Notes under the pieces: generated by a model
What the model was told of the DNA's origin: nothing
What the model saw: only the letters and a program-made list of their open reading frames with translations
Databases searched by the model: none
Part shown: positions 44,711 to 53,981 of the stretch, piece after piece
Numbering within the stretch: position 1 is the stretch's first letter
Layout of the letters: every line of letters starts with the position of its first letter
Program-made: the position numbers and the translations under genes
Assembly (NCBI RefSeq): GCF_004214835.1
Contig: NZ_PIQJ01000001.1
Location: forward strand, 682,001 to 746,000
Length of the DNA stretch: 64,000 nt
Source: Pseudidiomarina tainanensis
GTDB taxonomy: Bacteria > Pseudomonadota > Gammaproteobacteria > Enterobacterales > Alteromonadaceae
Direction: 5' to 3'

Positions 44711-45997
44711 TTATAAGTTTCTTTCTTTTAAGTCGGCTTTGGCGTCGTTAAATACATCCTCATCCAACGCACCTTCACTTTTCGCAACAATCACCGACAC
44801 CATCGCATCACCAGTTACGTTGACTGCAGTGCGCGTCATGTCTAGCAAACGGTCCACGCCAATGATTAAGCCGATACCTTCAACAGGTAAGCCAACCTGA
44901 CCAAGCACCATCGCTAACATAATCATACCCACACCTGGCACACCAGCAGTGCCAACAGAGGCCAATGTTGCGGTAAGTACAACCATCAAGTAATCAGCGA
45001 TAGACAGATCAACCAAGTAGACTTGGGCGATAAACACTGTTGCGACGCCTTGCATGATGGCGGTGCCGTCCATATTGATGGTCGCGCCTAATGGGACGGT
45101 AAAAGAACCAACACTGTTATGGACACCAAGGCGCTTAGTCACCGTTTCTAAAGTAACCGGCATGGTAGCGTTCGAGCTTGCGGTACTGAAACCGAAGATT
45201 TGCACTTCGCGCATTTTGCGCAAGAAAATAATCGGATTCATGCCGGCTAGGCCTTTTAAAATAATCGGATAAGTCACCAACGCATGAACGATGAGCACGA
45301 ATAGCACGAGCAAGAAGTATTTACCGAGGCTGAAAATGGTTTCAAATGAAGTTTCTGAAAACAGTTTCGCCATTAAGGCAAACACACCATAAGGTGCAAT
45401 GTTCATCAAAATAATAACCAGCTTCATGATGACTTCGTTGAAATCATCGAATAAGGTTTTAATCCGCTCACCGGGTTTACCAACCAATGCCATTGCAATA
45501 CCGAACAACAGGGCAAATACGATGATTTGGAGCATGTTGCCATTCGCAAAAGCATTGAATGGATTGGTCGGGAATAAGTCGATAATCACCTGAGCAAGAG
45601 AAGGGGCTTGAGTAGGTTCATACGTCGCATCGGTAGCTAATTCAATGCCGGTTCCGGGCTGTACCAAAACGGCCATGGCAATAGCAAAGGTAATCGCAAT
45701 CGCGGTGGTAATCAGATATAACCCGACTGATTTGCCGCCAAGTCGACCAAGTTTACTCGGGTCACTCAATGAGCATGTGCCCACGACTAAAGATACAAAA
45801 ACCAATGGCACAACTAACATTTGTAGCGACGAAATGAAAATTTGGCCAACGACGTAGAATAAGCCTTTAGTTAGATAACCTTCTACTAGCGTGCTATCTG
45901 GAAAAATTGCTTTAAGTAAAATGCCAACAGCAATACCGGCAAACATACCGATAACAATGCGGCTCGTGAGACTGAGCTTCTTTTTGTTTTCTGACAT
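44711..45997 (-). CDS. Dicarboxylate/amino acid:cation symporter
   Basis: Protein of 428 residues, DAACS (GltP/DctA) family, with eight helices and two re-entrant loops. Diagnostic motifs are STASSNATMPVTLETV (serine-rich hairpin) and NMDGTAIMQGVATVFIAQV. It imports glutamate, aspartate or C4-dicarboxylates with H+ or Na+. The Met at 45997 fits AAAGGA better than the ATG two codons upstream. Substrate cannot be settled by eye. Confidence 0.9.
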   Translation of the reverse strand: MSENKKKLSLTSRIVIGMFAGIAVGILLKAIFPDSTLVEGYLTKGLFYVVGQIFISSLQMLVVPLVFVSLVVGTCSLSDPSKLGRLGGKSVGLYLITTAIAITFAIAMAVLVQPGTGIELATDATYEPTQAPSLAQVIIDLFPTNPFNAFANGNMLQIIVFALLFGIAMALVGKPGERIKTLFDDFNEVIMKLVIILMNIAPYGVFALMAKLFSETSFETIFSLGKYFLLVLFVLIVHALVTYPIILKGLAGMNPIIFLRKMREVQIFGFSTASSNATMPVTLETVTKRLGVHNSVGSFTVPLGATINMDGTAIMQGVATVFIAQVYLVDLSIADYLMVVLTATLASVGTAGVPGVGMIMLAMVLGQVGLPVEGIGLIIGVDRLLDMTRTAVNVTGDAMVSVIVAKSEGALDEDVFNDAKADLKERNL

Positions 45998-46193
45998 AAA
46001 CATTCCTTTCGATCACGTCGTGATGGACGGTGACGTGCACGTAAACAATTGAGATCGGCTCAAGACTACCAGAATTCTTATTTAAACAGTAGCACTGTGC
46101 GGTTGACTGTCATTGAATTGCCATGAAATTGCCAATCAACTGTCATCAAGGCGACCTAAGCTGATGCCTATATATGGCAACGAGAGATTGGCG

Positions 46194-47912
46194 ATGATAG
46201 AAGTCGAGCAACTACTCAATAAGAATTTACCGACCTTGAATAACCACCAACTTTTGCACAAATCTGCGTTGTGGGTATTAAGAGGACTGTTATGCGAGCG
46301 CGAAATCAAGCGCTTTGCTGAAGCCTATCCGAATCTTCATGGCATCGAGTTCATTGAGCATGTGCTCGATTTTTTCAAATTCAGTTTTACCGCGCGCGAT
46401 AGTGAATTAGATAATATCCCAACCGAAGGCCGGTTGATTATCGTTGCCAATCATCCAATTGGATCGCTGGATGGGCTTGCTTTATTGAAGCTGGTCAGCG
46501 GCGTACGCAGCGACGTTAAAATTCTTGCGAATAATTTATTGCAGGCAATTGAGCCTTTGCATGAGTTACTCATTCCTGTCCCGGTGTTTAAAGCCCGTGG
46601 AAACGCGGTGCGCAGCGAGCCGCTCAAACGCTTATATAAGCATTTGGAGGGTGAAGGCGCATTGATTGTTTTCCCTGCTGGCGAGGTGTCACGATTGCGA
46701 CCACAAGGTGTGCGCGATCACCACTGGCACACGGGATTTTTAAAAATGGCATTACGAGCACAAGCACCAGTTCTGCCAATCCATGTGAAAGCGCACAATT
46801 CAGCCTGGTTTTACGGTGCATCAATGCTTTACAAGCCGCTAGCGACTTTACTGCTGGTTCAAGAAATGTTTCGGCAGCAACGTGGTCACATCGATTTTCG
46901 AATTGGCGAGTTGGTGCCGCTGAAATCATTCAATGTTGAGCAGTTGACGTTAGCGCAACGCGCCAAGATGTTCCGCCGCCATGTGTATCGTTTGGGCCAG
47001 AACAAAAGCGGTATCTTGAAAACCCAGCGCCCGATTGCTCGCGCTGAATCCCGCCAAGCACTTAAAAAAGCCGTGGAGGATTGCGAGCGTTTAGGTAGCA
47101 CACAAGACGGCAAGCACATTTATTTATATCGTTACGACGGGAATTCGCCAATTCTGCGCGAGATCGGTCGGCTGCGAGAAATCGCCTTTCGTGCGGTTGA
47201 AGAAGGCACCGGGCGCCGTCGTGATCTGGATAATTATGATACGTGGTACACCCAGCTCATCCTGTGGGACGCTGAGGATTTGGAGATTGCTGGTGCATAT
47301 CGGTTAGGTGACGCACAACAGATTGTCGCCGAACGTGGATTAGCTGGCTTATACAGTCATTCGTTGTTTGCGTATCATCCGCAGCGAATGCAGGATTTTG
47401 TCACTCAAGGTTTGGAGCTTGGACGCAGCTTTGTGCAGCCAAAGTACTGGGGGAAACGCAGTTTAGATTATCTTTGGCAAGGCATTGGTGCATTACTGCA
47501 ACAGCATCCTCAGTATCGCTATTTGTTTGGTCCGGTAACCATGAGTGCCAGTTTGCCCAGTGTTGCGCAAGATGCATTGGTGCAGTTTTTTGGTGATCAT
47601 TTTCCCGATCCCGATCAGTTAGCGCAAGCACGGACGCCATTTATGCCAAATAGTCGACCATTACCTGACATCAGTGATGATTACGCGGATGACTTGGTTC
47701 ATCTGAAGCACTTTTTGGCGCATCAAGGTGCCGCGATACCAACGCTTTATAAGCAATATGCGGATTTATGCGATAAAGGCGGCGTGAGGTTTTTAGGATT
47801 CAACGTTGATGCTGATTTTGCCAATGCAGTAGATGGTTTAGTGATGGTTGATATACAGCGTTTGAAGGCACAAAAACGTAAACGCTATTTAGGCAATGAG
47901 TTGGCCGAGTAG
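46194..47912 (+). CDS. Bifunctional acyltransferase, OlsF-like (PlsC domain + GNAT-like domain)
   Basis: Protein of about 572 residues. The N-terminal part (to about residue 270) is a PlsC-type O-acyltransferase: VANHPIGSLDG (an NHxxxxD motif) and VFPAGEVSRL. The C-terminal part has the OlsB/hemolysin-like N-acyltransferase pattern: LREIAFRAVEEGTGRRRDLDNYD, then DAEDLEIAGAYRLG and YLFGPVTMSASL. This order matches OlsF, which makes ornithine lipids in one protein. A phosphate-free membrane lipid would suit marine phosphate limitation. Start uncertain: 46194 is preceded by GAGAG; 46164 and 46113 are also in frame. Confidence 0.75.
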   Translation: MIEVEQLLNKNLPTLNNHQLLHKSALWVLRGLLCEREIKRFAEAYPNLHGIEFIEHVLDFFKFSFTARDSELDNIPTEGRLIIVANHPIGSLDGLALLKLVSGVRSDVKILANNLLQAIEPLHELLIPVPVFKARGNAVRSEPLKRLYKHLEGEGALIVFPAGEVSRLRPQGVRDHHWHTGFLKMALRAQAPVLPIHVKAHNSAWFYGASMLYKPLATLLLVQEMFRQQRGHIDFRIGELVPLKSFNVEQLTLAQRAKMFRRHVYRLGQNKSGILKTQRPIARAESRQALKKAVEDCERLGSTQDGKHIYLYRYDGNSPILREIGRLREIAFRAVEEGTGRRRDLDNYDTWYTQLILWDAEDLEIAGAYRLGDAQQIVAERGLAGLYSHSLFAYHPQRMQDFVTQGLELGRSFVQPKYWGKRSLDYLWQGIGALLQQHPQYRYLFGPVTMSASLPSVAQDALVQFFGDHFPDPDQLAQARTPFMPNSRPLPDISDDYADDLVHLKHFLAHQGAAIPTLYKQYADLCDKGGVRFLGFNVDADFANAVDGLVMVDIQRLKAQKRKRYLGNELAE

Positions 47913-47936
47913 GTCAATTACCATCGTAGACAATAT

Positions 47937-47966
47937 AAAAAGCCCAGCTTGGCTGCTGGGCTTTTT
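47937..47966. terminator. Bidirectional intrinsic terminator
   Basis: AGCCCAGC-TTGGCT-GCTGGGCT with A-run before and T-run after, between convergent genes. Confidence 0.92.
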
Positions 47967-47989
47967 AGTGTTTGTTAGCTGTGCAAGTG

Positions 47990-48586
47990 TTACATGTATT
48001 CTGGGCCGAAACCATTGGTCCAAATAATGGCTGAGGCTACCATCAGCACAACCATCATGATTAAACCTGCAGTGACAACCGAAGATGCGTACATGAATCC
48101 GCGCTCTTCTGGGATATGCATTAATATAGGAACGCCTGAATACAGTAAGTACACCGAATAAGCGACACCAGCTAAAAATACCATAGTGACGAACCATAAT
48201 TCTGGGTACAATGCCGCGACACCAGACATGATAACTGGCGTTGCTGTGTAAGCCGCTAATTCAACCGACTGCGTGAAGGTTGGCGCTGCACCGAAGGTTT
48301 TCGCCATCCAATGAATCAGATAAGCCAATGCAAAGGTTGCCGCGATAATACCGGCGTACATAGCGACAGCCATCATGGTTGCACTACTTTGGGTTAAAAA
48401 CGTCACTTCGCGCGCACCGATGCTCCAACCAATGTGAGCAGATGCATAGTAAGCTGCTGCACAAGGTAAAAGGGCAATGATGAGAATGTGGCTTAAAGCA
48501 AAACTCATGCTTTCGTGACGCTGATCAATGGATTTCCATTCATCGACAGGATGAGCGTAGAGACCCCAAATGTGGTTTAAAATCAT
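47990..48586 (-). CDS. Yip1-domain inner-membrane protein (YohC-like)
   Basis: Protein of 198 residues with five membrane helices. The N-terminus MILNHIWGLYAHPVDEWKSI is typical of Yip1-family YohC proteins. A conserved central segment is QSVELAAYTATPVIMSGVAAL. Function unknown. The Met at 48586 follows GAGG; the longer frame gives a low-complexity Asn/Gln N-terminus and is rejected. Confidence 0.82.
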   Translation of the reverse strand: MILNHIWGLYAHPVDEWKSIDQRHESMSFALSHILIIALLPCAAAYYASAHIGWSIGAREVTFLTQSSATMMAVAMYAGIIAATFALAYLIHWMAKTFGAAPTFTQSVELAAYTATPVIMSGVAALYPELWFVTMVFLAGVAYSVYLLYSGVPILMHIPEERGFMYASSVVTAGLIMMVVLMVASAIIWTNGFGPEYM

Positions 48587-48767
48587 GACATACCTCAACT
48601 TCTGTTGTTGTCTGTGTTTACTGTTATTATTGTTGTTGACGCTTTTTTGTGCGCCTTGCATTCAATATTGGTCGGTTTTTCAACATAGTCAAGCCATTTT
48701 GAATAGAATAACCATATTTATTTTGTGTGATTAAATTTTAACCAATCGCTGTAAAAGAGAGCTTATT

Positions 48768-49541
48768 GTGGAGTCGTTGCTACAACCCATTCGTCAATTT
48801 TTGCATTGTGACACGCCGAAGGCTTGGATTGAAGTTGCATGCAAACCGGAAAACTTACCAGCACTGTTAATTGATCATCTGGTTTGTGAGTTGAAGGCTG
48901 CGCAGTCGGCGATGCTGCTTATTCGTCGATATGCGGTGGATACCGCAAGTGGTGATGCGTTACTCGCTTGGTTGAAGCCGTATGAGGACTTTACTTATCG
49001 TATGCAAGGTGATTGGCGCCAGCTTGCTGATCACGAGCGTTTAACCAAAGCCATGTTACCCAAGCGGGAATCGCCATATAGCCAAGAGTTAATCGACAAA
49101 ATGGTGCTCCTCATTAAAGAAGAACTGCATCATTTTTATCAGGTTTTGGAAATCATGGATGAGCTTGGTATTCCTTATGAAAACATCTCGTCCAGTAGGT
49201 ATGCGCGGGGCATGTTACGGCATGTGCGGACTCATGAACCGGCAACGCTTATCGATAAACTGATTTGTGGAGCCTATATTGAAGCACGTTCCTGCGAGCG
49301 CTTTGCCGCGCTAGCACCACATGTCGATGCGCGGTTGTCTCGGTTTTATGTCAGCTTGTTGCGTTCTGAAGCGCGCCACTTTGAGGATTATTTAACCTTG
49401 GCAGAACAAATCGCTGGGCATTCTATTAGCGAGCGCGTGCAGTTTTTCGGTGAAATTGAAGCACAACTGATCAAAGCACCTGACACCGAGTTTCGGTTTC
49501 ATAGCGGTGTTGTTGAATCAGTTGAAACTGTCGGAAATTAA
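48768..49541 (+). CDS. miaE: MiaE tRNA-(ms2io6A) hydroxylase
   Basis: Protein of 257 residues, di-iron monooxygenase of the ferritin-like superfamily. It hydroxylates the isopentenyl group of ms2i6A37 in tRNA. Carboxylate/His metal motifs: a first Glu in VCELKAAQSAM, EELHHFYQVLEIM, EARSCERF, and SEARHFEDYL. The start is GTG with AAGAGAG upstream. The 3' end overlaps the convergent lpxH by 24 bp. Confidence 0.92.
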   Translation: MESLLQPIRQFLHCDTPKAWIEVACKPENLPALLIDHLVCELKAAQSAMLLIRRYAVDTASGDALLAWLKPYEDFTYRMQGDWRQLADHERLTKAMLPKRESPYSQELIDKMVLLIKEELHHFYQVLEIMDELGIPYENISSSRYARGMLRHVRTHEPATLIDKLICGAYIEARSCERFAALAPHVDARLSRFYVSLLRSEARHFEDYLTLAEQIAGHSISERVQFFGEIEAQLIKAPDTEFRFHSGVVESVETVGN

Positions 49542-50252
49542 TTCTCTTCCGCTAGCTGTCACTTTCAGAAAGCTCCCTTGCGTGTACCAGTCGCCAAGTA
49601 CGATGCGCTCTGCTGTCTCGCCATTGGGTAAACGGTGTTGGTGAATTGCAGGGCGATGGGTATGACCGTGAATCATGCATTGCACATCATATTGAATAAA
49701 CTGTTCGCGCACAGCGTGTTCATTGGCATCCATTATCTTAAGTTGTTGCTCAGATAACGGTTGTTGCGTTTTGCTTGCGGCGCGTAACTTGTTGGCAATG
49801 CGCATACGTAACGACAATGGTAAGGCGAGCAGAAGTTTTTGTAGCCAGCGTTGGCGGATAATCTTCCGAAAGCGCTGATAACTGATATCGTCGGTGCACA
49901 AGGTATCACCGTGCAGAATCAGGGTAGGGGTGTCATATAAATCAATTACGCTGGGTTCGTCGAGTAATTGAACGCCGGTGATTTGCGCAAAGCGTTGGCC
50001 AATCAGAAAATCGCGATTGCCGGCAATAAAATACACCGGAACACCGCTATCCGTAAGTTGCCGCAATGCAGCTTGCACTGCGGCAACAAAATCACTGGTA
50101 TCATCATCGCCAATCCACGCATCAAACAAATCACCAAGAATATATAAGGCGTCTGCGTGTTGTGCTTGGCTTTGCAAAAAGCGCTGAAAAAGCCCGGCGA
50201 TATCCGGCCGAGCTGGGCTTAAATGCAAATCAGAGATGAACCAAGTCGTCAT
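49518..50252 (-). CDS. lpxH: LpxH UDP-2,3-diacylglucosamine diphosphatase
   Basis: Protein of 244 residues, metallophosphoesterase that makes lipid X in lipid A synthesis. Metal motifs in order: ISDLHL, GDLFDAWIGDDD, GNRDF, HGDTLCTDD and HGHTHRP. It is a peripheral inner-membrane enzyme. It starts 3 bp after the ppiB stop, the common ppiB-lpxH arrangement. Confidence 0.96.
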   Translation of the reverse strand: MTTWFISDLHLSPARPDIAGLFQRFLQSQAQHADALYILGDLFDAWIGDDDTSDFVAAVQAALRQLTDSGVPVYFIAGNRDFLIGQRFAQITGVQLLDEPSVIDLYDTPTLILHGDTLCTDDISYQRFRKIIRQRWLQKLLLALPLSLRMRIANKLRAASKTQQPLSEQQLKIMDANEHAVREQFIQYDVQCMIHGHTHRPAIHQHRLPNGETAERIVLGDWYTQGSFLKVTASGRELISDSFN

Positions 50253-50255
50253 AGA

Positions 50256-50753
50256 TTACTCGCTGATTGTTGCGCTCTTAATGACCACATCATCAACAGG
50301 TACGTCTTGGTGAAAACCAGCATGACTGGTGCGAACAGCTTCAATCGCAGTCACCACATCCATCCCTTCGACAACTTCTGCGAACACGCAATAACCCCAA
50401 CCGCCCATGCTTTCGTTTTTAAAGTTAAGAAAGTCATTGTCAGCAACGTTAATAAAGAACTGCGCGGTAGCTGAATGAGGGTCTTGTGTACGCGCCATGG
50501 CAACGGTGCCACGGTTGTTTTTCAAACCATTATTCGCTTCGTTTTCTACAGGTTCGTGAGTTGGCTTTTGCACCATTTCTAGATTGAAGCCACCACCTTG
50601 AATCATGAAGCCACGAATCACACGGTGGAACAGAGTATTTGTATAAAAACCTTCGCGCACATAAGTCAGGAAGTTTTCAACTGTCTTTGGCGCTTCTTCA
50701 GCAAATAGCTTTAATGTGATGTCGCCGTGATTAGTGTGTAGGGTAACCTGCAT
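50256..50753 (-). CDS. ppiB: PpiB cyclophilin-type peptidyl-prolyl isomerase
   Basis: Protein of 165 residues without a signal peptide, hence cytoplasmic. The cyclophilin core has [37 protein letters not shown] and [16 protein letters not shown], with the catalytic Arg in FHRVI. It speeds cis-trans isomerisation of prolyl bonds. Divergent from cysS, separated by 145 bp, a neighbourhood common in gammaproteobacteria. Confidence 0.96.
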   Translation of the reverse strand: MQVTLHTNHGDITLKLFAEEAPKTVENFLTYVREGFYTNTLFHRVIRGFMIQGGGFNLEMVQKPTHEPVENEANNGLKNNRGTVAMARTQDPHSATAQFFINVADNDFLNFKNESMGGWGYCVFAEVVEGMDVVTAIEAVRTSHAGFHQDVPVDDVVIKSATISE

Positions 50754-50898
50754 TGAGGGAGCTCCATATTTAGTAAGGTCATTTACAGATTTAACTGGTG
50801 CAGTAGTTTAGCATTGTTTGTGGCAATGGCGCACCTTGCGTTATTATGTCAGTCTAATTTAAAAGTGTGGTCATGCAGTGAGACAGGAGCAACTGTGC

Positions 50899-52281
50899 AT
50901 GTTGAAAGTTTTTAATACGTTAACCCGCCAAAAAGAAGAATTTAAGCCAATTACGCCAGGTGAAGTAAAGCTCTATGTGTGCGGGGTAACTATTTACGAT
51001 TACTGTCACATTGGTCACGCTCGTACCTATGTCGCGTTTGACGTTGTGGTGCGCTATTTGCGTTCACGCGGTTATCAAGTGAAATATGTTCGTAACATTA
51101 CCGACGTTGATGACAAGATTATTCGCCGTGCAGCGGAAAATAACGAAGGGATTGATGCAGTAACGCAACGGTTTACGCAAGCCATGCATGACGATTTTGA
51201 TGCGCTCAATTTGGTGCGTCCTGATGTGGAACCAACCGTAACCGGGCATATGGGCGACATTATTGCGATGATTGAAACACTTATCGCAAATGGTAATGCT
51301 TATGTTGCCAACGATGGTGACGTGCTGTTTGATGTCAGTACGTTTAATGCGTATGGCAAATTAAGTCGACAAAACCTAGAGCAATTGCAAGCTGGCGCTC
51401 GTGTTGATGTTGCAGATAACAAACACGATCCACTCGATTTTGTGTTGTGGAAACAAGCGAAAGCGGGTGAGCCGAGTTGGCCATCGCCGTGGGGCGAGGG
51501 TCGCCCGGGATGGCACATTGAGTGTTCAGCGATGAACAAGCGGCACCTTGGCGAAAACTTTGATATTCATGGTGGTGGTTCTGATTTGATATTCCCGCAT
51601 CATGAAAACGAAGTGGCGCAAAGCTGTTGCGCAAATCATAGTGATTATGTGAATTATTGGATGCACAGCGGGATGGTGCAAGTAGATGAAGTGAAGATGT
51701 CGAAATCGTTAGGCAACTTCTTCACCATTCGCGATGTGCTGGCGCAATATGATGCTGAAACGGTGCGCTACTTTTTAATTTCAAGTCACTACCGTTCGCA
51801 ATTGAACTATTCTAAAGACAATCTAGAGCAGGCGCGGTCAGGATTAGAGCGTTTATATACTGCGTTACGTGATGCACCAGAATCGACTGTTGATCCAGCC
51901 TTAACGGCATCTCAAATTGAGCGTTTTAACGCCGCAATGGATGACGATTTTAACGTGCCAGAGGCACTATCAGTGCTGTTTGAATTAGCACGTGAAGTGA
52001 ATCGTACGGTAGCAACGGAGCCACAAAGGGCTGGCGCGTATGCGGCGCAATTGCGCGAGTTTGGTCATTTGCTTGGATTACTGGAGCAGGAACCAGAAGC
52101 GTTTTTGCAAGGCGGCGGAGATGATGCTGAGGTTGCTAAAATTGAAGCATTGATTGTGGAACGCAATGATGCGCGTGCGGCCAAAGATTGGGGTCGCGCA
52201 GATGCGGCGCGTGATGCGTTAAAGGCAATGAATATTGAATTAGAAGATGGTCCGTCCGGCACCAAGTGGCGCCGCGTGTAG
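50899..52281 (+). CDS. cysS: Cysteinyl-tRNA synthetase
   Basis: Protein of 460 residues, class I synthetase. The Zn-site Cys and HIGH signature are in [19 protein letters not shown]; further Zn ligands are GWHIECSAM and [11 protein letters not shown]. The KMSKS loop is [10 protein letters not shown]. The Met at 50899 gives the usual [15 protein letters not shown] start and has CAGGAG upstream; a Met seven codons earlier is rejected. Confidence 0.97.
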   Translation: MLKVFNTLTRQKEEFKPITPGEVKLYVCGVTIYDYCHIGHARTYVAFDVVVRYLRSRGYQVKYVRNITDVDDKIIRRAAENNEGIDAVTQRFTQAMHDDFDALNLVRPDVEPTVTGHMGDIIAMIETLIANGNAYVANDGDVLFDVSTFNAYGKLSRQNLEQLQAGARVDVADNKHDPLDFVLWKQAKAGEPSWPSPWGEGRPGWHIECSAMNKRHLGENFDIHGGGSDLIFPHHENEVAQSCCANHSDYVNYWMHSGMVQVDEVKMSKSLGNFFTIRDVLAQYDAETVRYFLISSHYRSQLNYSKDNLEQARSGLERLYTALRDAPESTVDPALTASQIERFNAAMDDDFNVPEALSVLFELAREVNRTVATEPQRAGAYAAQLREFGHLLGLLEQEPEAFLQGGGDDAEVAKIEALIVERNDARAAKDWGRADAARDALKAMNIELEDGPSGTKWRRV

Positions 52282-52283
52282 GG

Positions 52284-52392
52284 CGCAGCTTTGCTGCGAG
52301 ATATTCGATATTAGCCGTTAGATATTAGAAAGGTAAGAGAGAGCAAACCTGAGAAAACAGAACTAATATCTAATATCCAATTGCTAATATCG
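52284..52392. repeat. Heptad-arm inverted repeat element, copy R6, with adjoining hairpin
   Basis: Directly after the cysS stop a small hairpin CGCAGC-TTT-GCTGCG (52284-52298) is followed by the element. The left arm (52299-52328) contains ATTAGCC-GTTAGAT-ATTAG. The right arm (52363-52392) is CTAATATCTAATATCC then AATTGCTAATATCG. The loop is AAAGGTAAGAGAGAG... with no close match to the AAAAAGACAAA start of other copies. Confidence 0.88.
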
Positions 52393-52418
52393 AATTTGAT
52401 TTTAACGAGAGGGTTATT

Positions 52419-53951
52419 ATGGCATTTCCAACGGTACAAGTATTTGAGAGCTACGCGGATACGGCTGGTCGCGAATTTGATGCAGTTATTTTATTGGGTG
52501 ATTTTGCACAGACTGTGCCAGATGATTTCAGTGAGTACGTTGCACAAGCGCTGCAATTTGATGCGCGCGTTGGTAAGCAAGCGTTATTAGTGCCTGCAGA
52601 TGTTGCGGGTGGCCGTTTGATTACTGCGCCAACTGGGCCGTTAACGCGCGATTATGATGATGTCCGTAATATTAGCGATGCAGCTGGAGCTGCAGCACGC
52701 ATTGCTCAGCAAGCGGGTGTAACCAAACCTCTGCTTATTGTGTTTGGGGTGCCAAGCGAAGCGCGGTACGGTCAAGCTGAAGCGGTTGCTTATTGGGGCT
52801 TGTGCCAGGCGTTATATGAACCGCTTGAAGCACGTGAGCATCTTGGCGAAGAAACCATTGAAACCGTAACGGCAGTCGGTGTGGTCGGCGCGTTAGATGA
52901 AACTTGGTTGCAAGCCGTTGAAGCCGGTAAGCGGGTGGCGCGTGATCTCGCAGGCACAGAACCAGAACGAATGGCGCCACCACGATTTGCAGAATATTGC
53001 CAGCAGGCATTTGCCCATTCTCCCGTTCGGGTGACGGTGATTGACGATGTGCAACAGTTGCAGCATGAATATCCTTTGCTGATGGCAGTTGCACGGGCTT
53101 CATTAGGCGTCGAACGTCATCAACCATGTGTCGTGCGACTTGAATACAAGGCTCCAGCGGCGGAGCAAACCTTGATGTTTGCAGGTAAAGGTATTGTCTA
53201 TGACACCGGTGGTGCAGATGTGAAAACTGGCGGTCACATGGCTGGTATGAGTCGCGATAAAGGCGGCGCAGCAGGTGTTGCTGGTTTCGTCAAAACTGTG
53301 GCCGAAATGCGCCCAGAAACCTTAAATGTAGTGGCTGAACTTGGTGTGGTTCGCAACAGCATTGGCGCTGATGCGTTTGTCGCAGATGAGATTATCACGG
53401 CTCACAGCGGCGTGCGTGTGCGTATCGGTAATACTGATGCTGAAGGCCGTTTGGTTTTAGCTGATTTGTTATCGCACTTGCGTGAGGAAGCGCCTGATTA
53501 TCCGCGCCCACAAATCTTTAGTGTAGCCACGTTAACTGGTCATGCGGCGCTGGCGAAAGGCCCATATACCGCATTGATCCCGAACGGACCTGCGCGCGTA
53601 AATGAGGTGACAGAAAAACTATGGGAAGCGGGCGAAGTGTACGGCGACCCAACGGAAATTTCATGGTCACGACGTGAAGATTATGATTTTGTGCGTCCGC
53701 GCACCAAAGCGGATGACACGTTATCAAGTAATAATGGACCTTCAGCAACAACGAAGCGCGGACATCAGTTCCCGATGGCATTTTTAGCAATCGCTTCTGG
53801 ACTTGATAAGCACGGTACCGACAGTCAGCAACCATTGCCATATGTGCATGTTGACATTGCTGGTAGCGGTGTCGAGGGTGGTGATTGGCAGCATGGTAAG
53901 CCAACTGCAGCCCCTGTCACTTGTTTTGCTGGATGTTATTTACATCAGTAA
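52419..53951 (+). CDS. M17 leucyl aminopeptidase family protein
   Basis: Protein of 510 residues. The C-terminal catalytic domain has MFAGKGIVYDTGGADVKTGG, MSRDKGGAAG and the signature NTDAEGRLVLADLL, giving the two-metal Lys/Asp/Asp/Asp/Glu set and the Arg. The N-terminal domain (to about 190) is divergent from PepA. It is probably a cytosolic zinc/manganese aminopeptidase. The ATG follows GAGAGGG. A repeat element separates it from cysS, so it is probably an independent transcription unit with the MBL gene. Confidence 0.88.
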   Translation: MAFPTVQVFESYADTAGREFDAVILLGDFAQTVPDDFSEYVAQALQFDARVGKQALLVPADVAGGRLITAPTGPLTRDYDDVRNISDAAGAAARIAQQAGVTKPLLIVFGVPSEARYGQAEAVAYWGLCQALYEPLEAREHLGEETIETVTAVGVVGALDETWLQAVEAGKRVARDLAGTEPERMAPPRFAEYCQQAFAHSPVRVTVIDDVQQLQHEYPLLMAVARASLGVERHQPCVVRLEYKAPAAEQTLMFAGKGIVYDTGGADVKTGGHMAGMSRDKGGAAGVAGFVKTVAEMRPETLNVVAELGVVRNSIGADAFVADEIITAHSGVRVRIGNTDAEGRLVLADLLSHLREEAPDYPRPQIFSVATLTGHAALAKGPYTALIPNGPARVNEVTEKLWEAGEVYGDPTEISWSRREDYDFVRPRTKADDTLSSNNGPSATTKRGHQFPMAFLAIASGLDKHGTDSQQPLPYVHVDIAGSGVEGGDWQHGKPTAAPVTCFAGCYLHQ

Positions 53952-53981
53952 CTCAGGCATTTTATGAATGGGAGATTCTCA

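Noticed and set aside
48587..48767. Small gene or element in the miaE upstream gap
   Set aside because: T/G-rich sequence with trinucleotide bias (GTTGTTATTATTGTT) but no coding frame with a ribosome site and no stem-loop of note.
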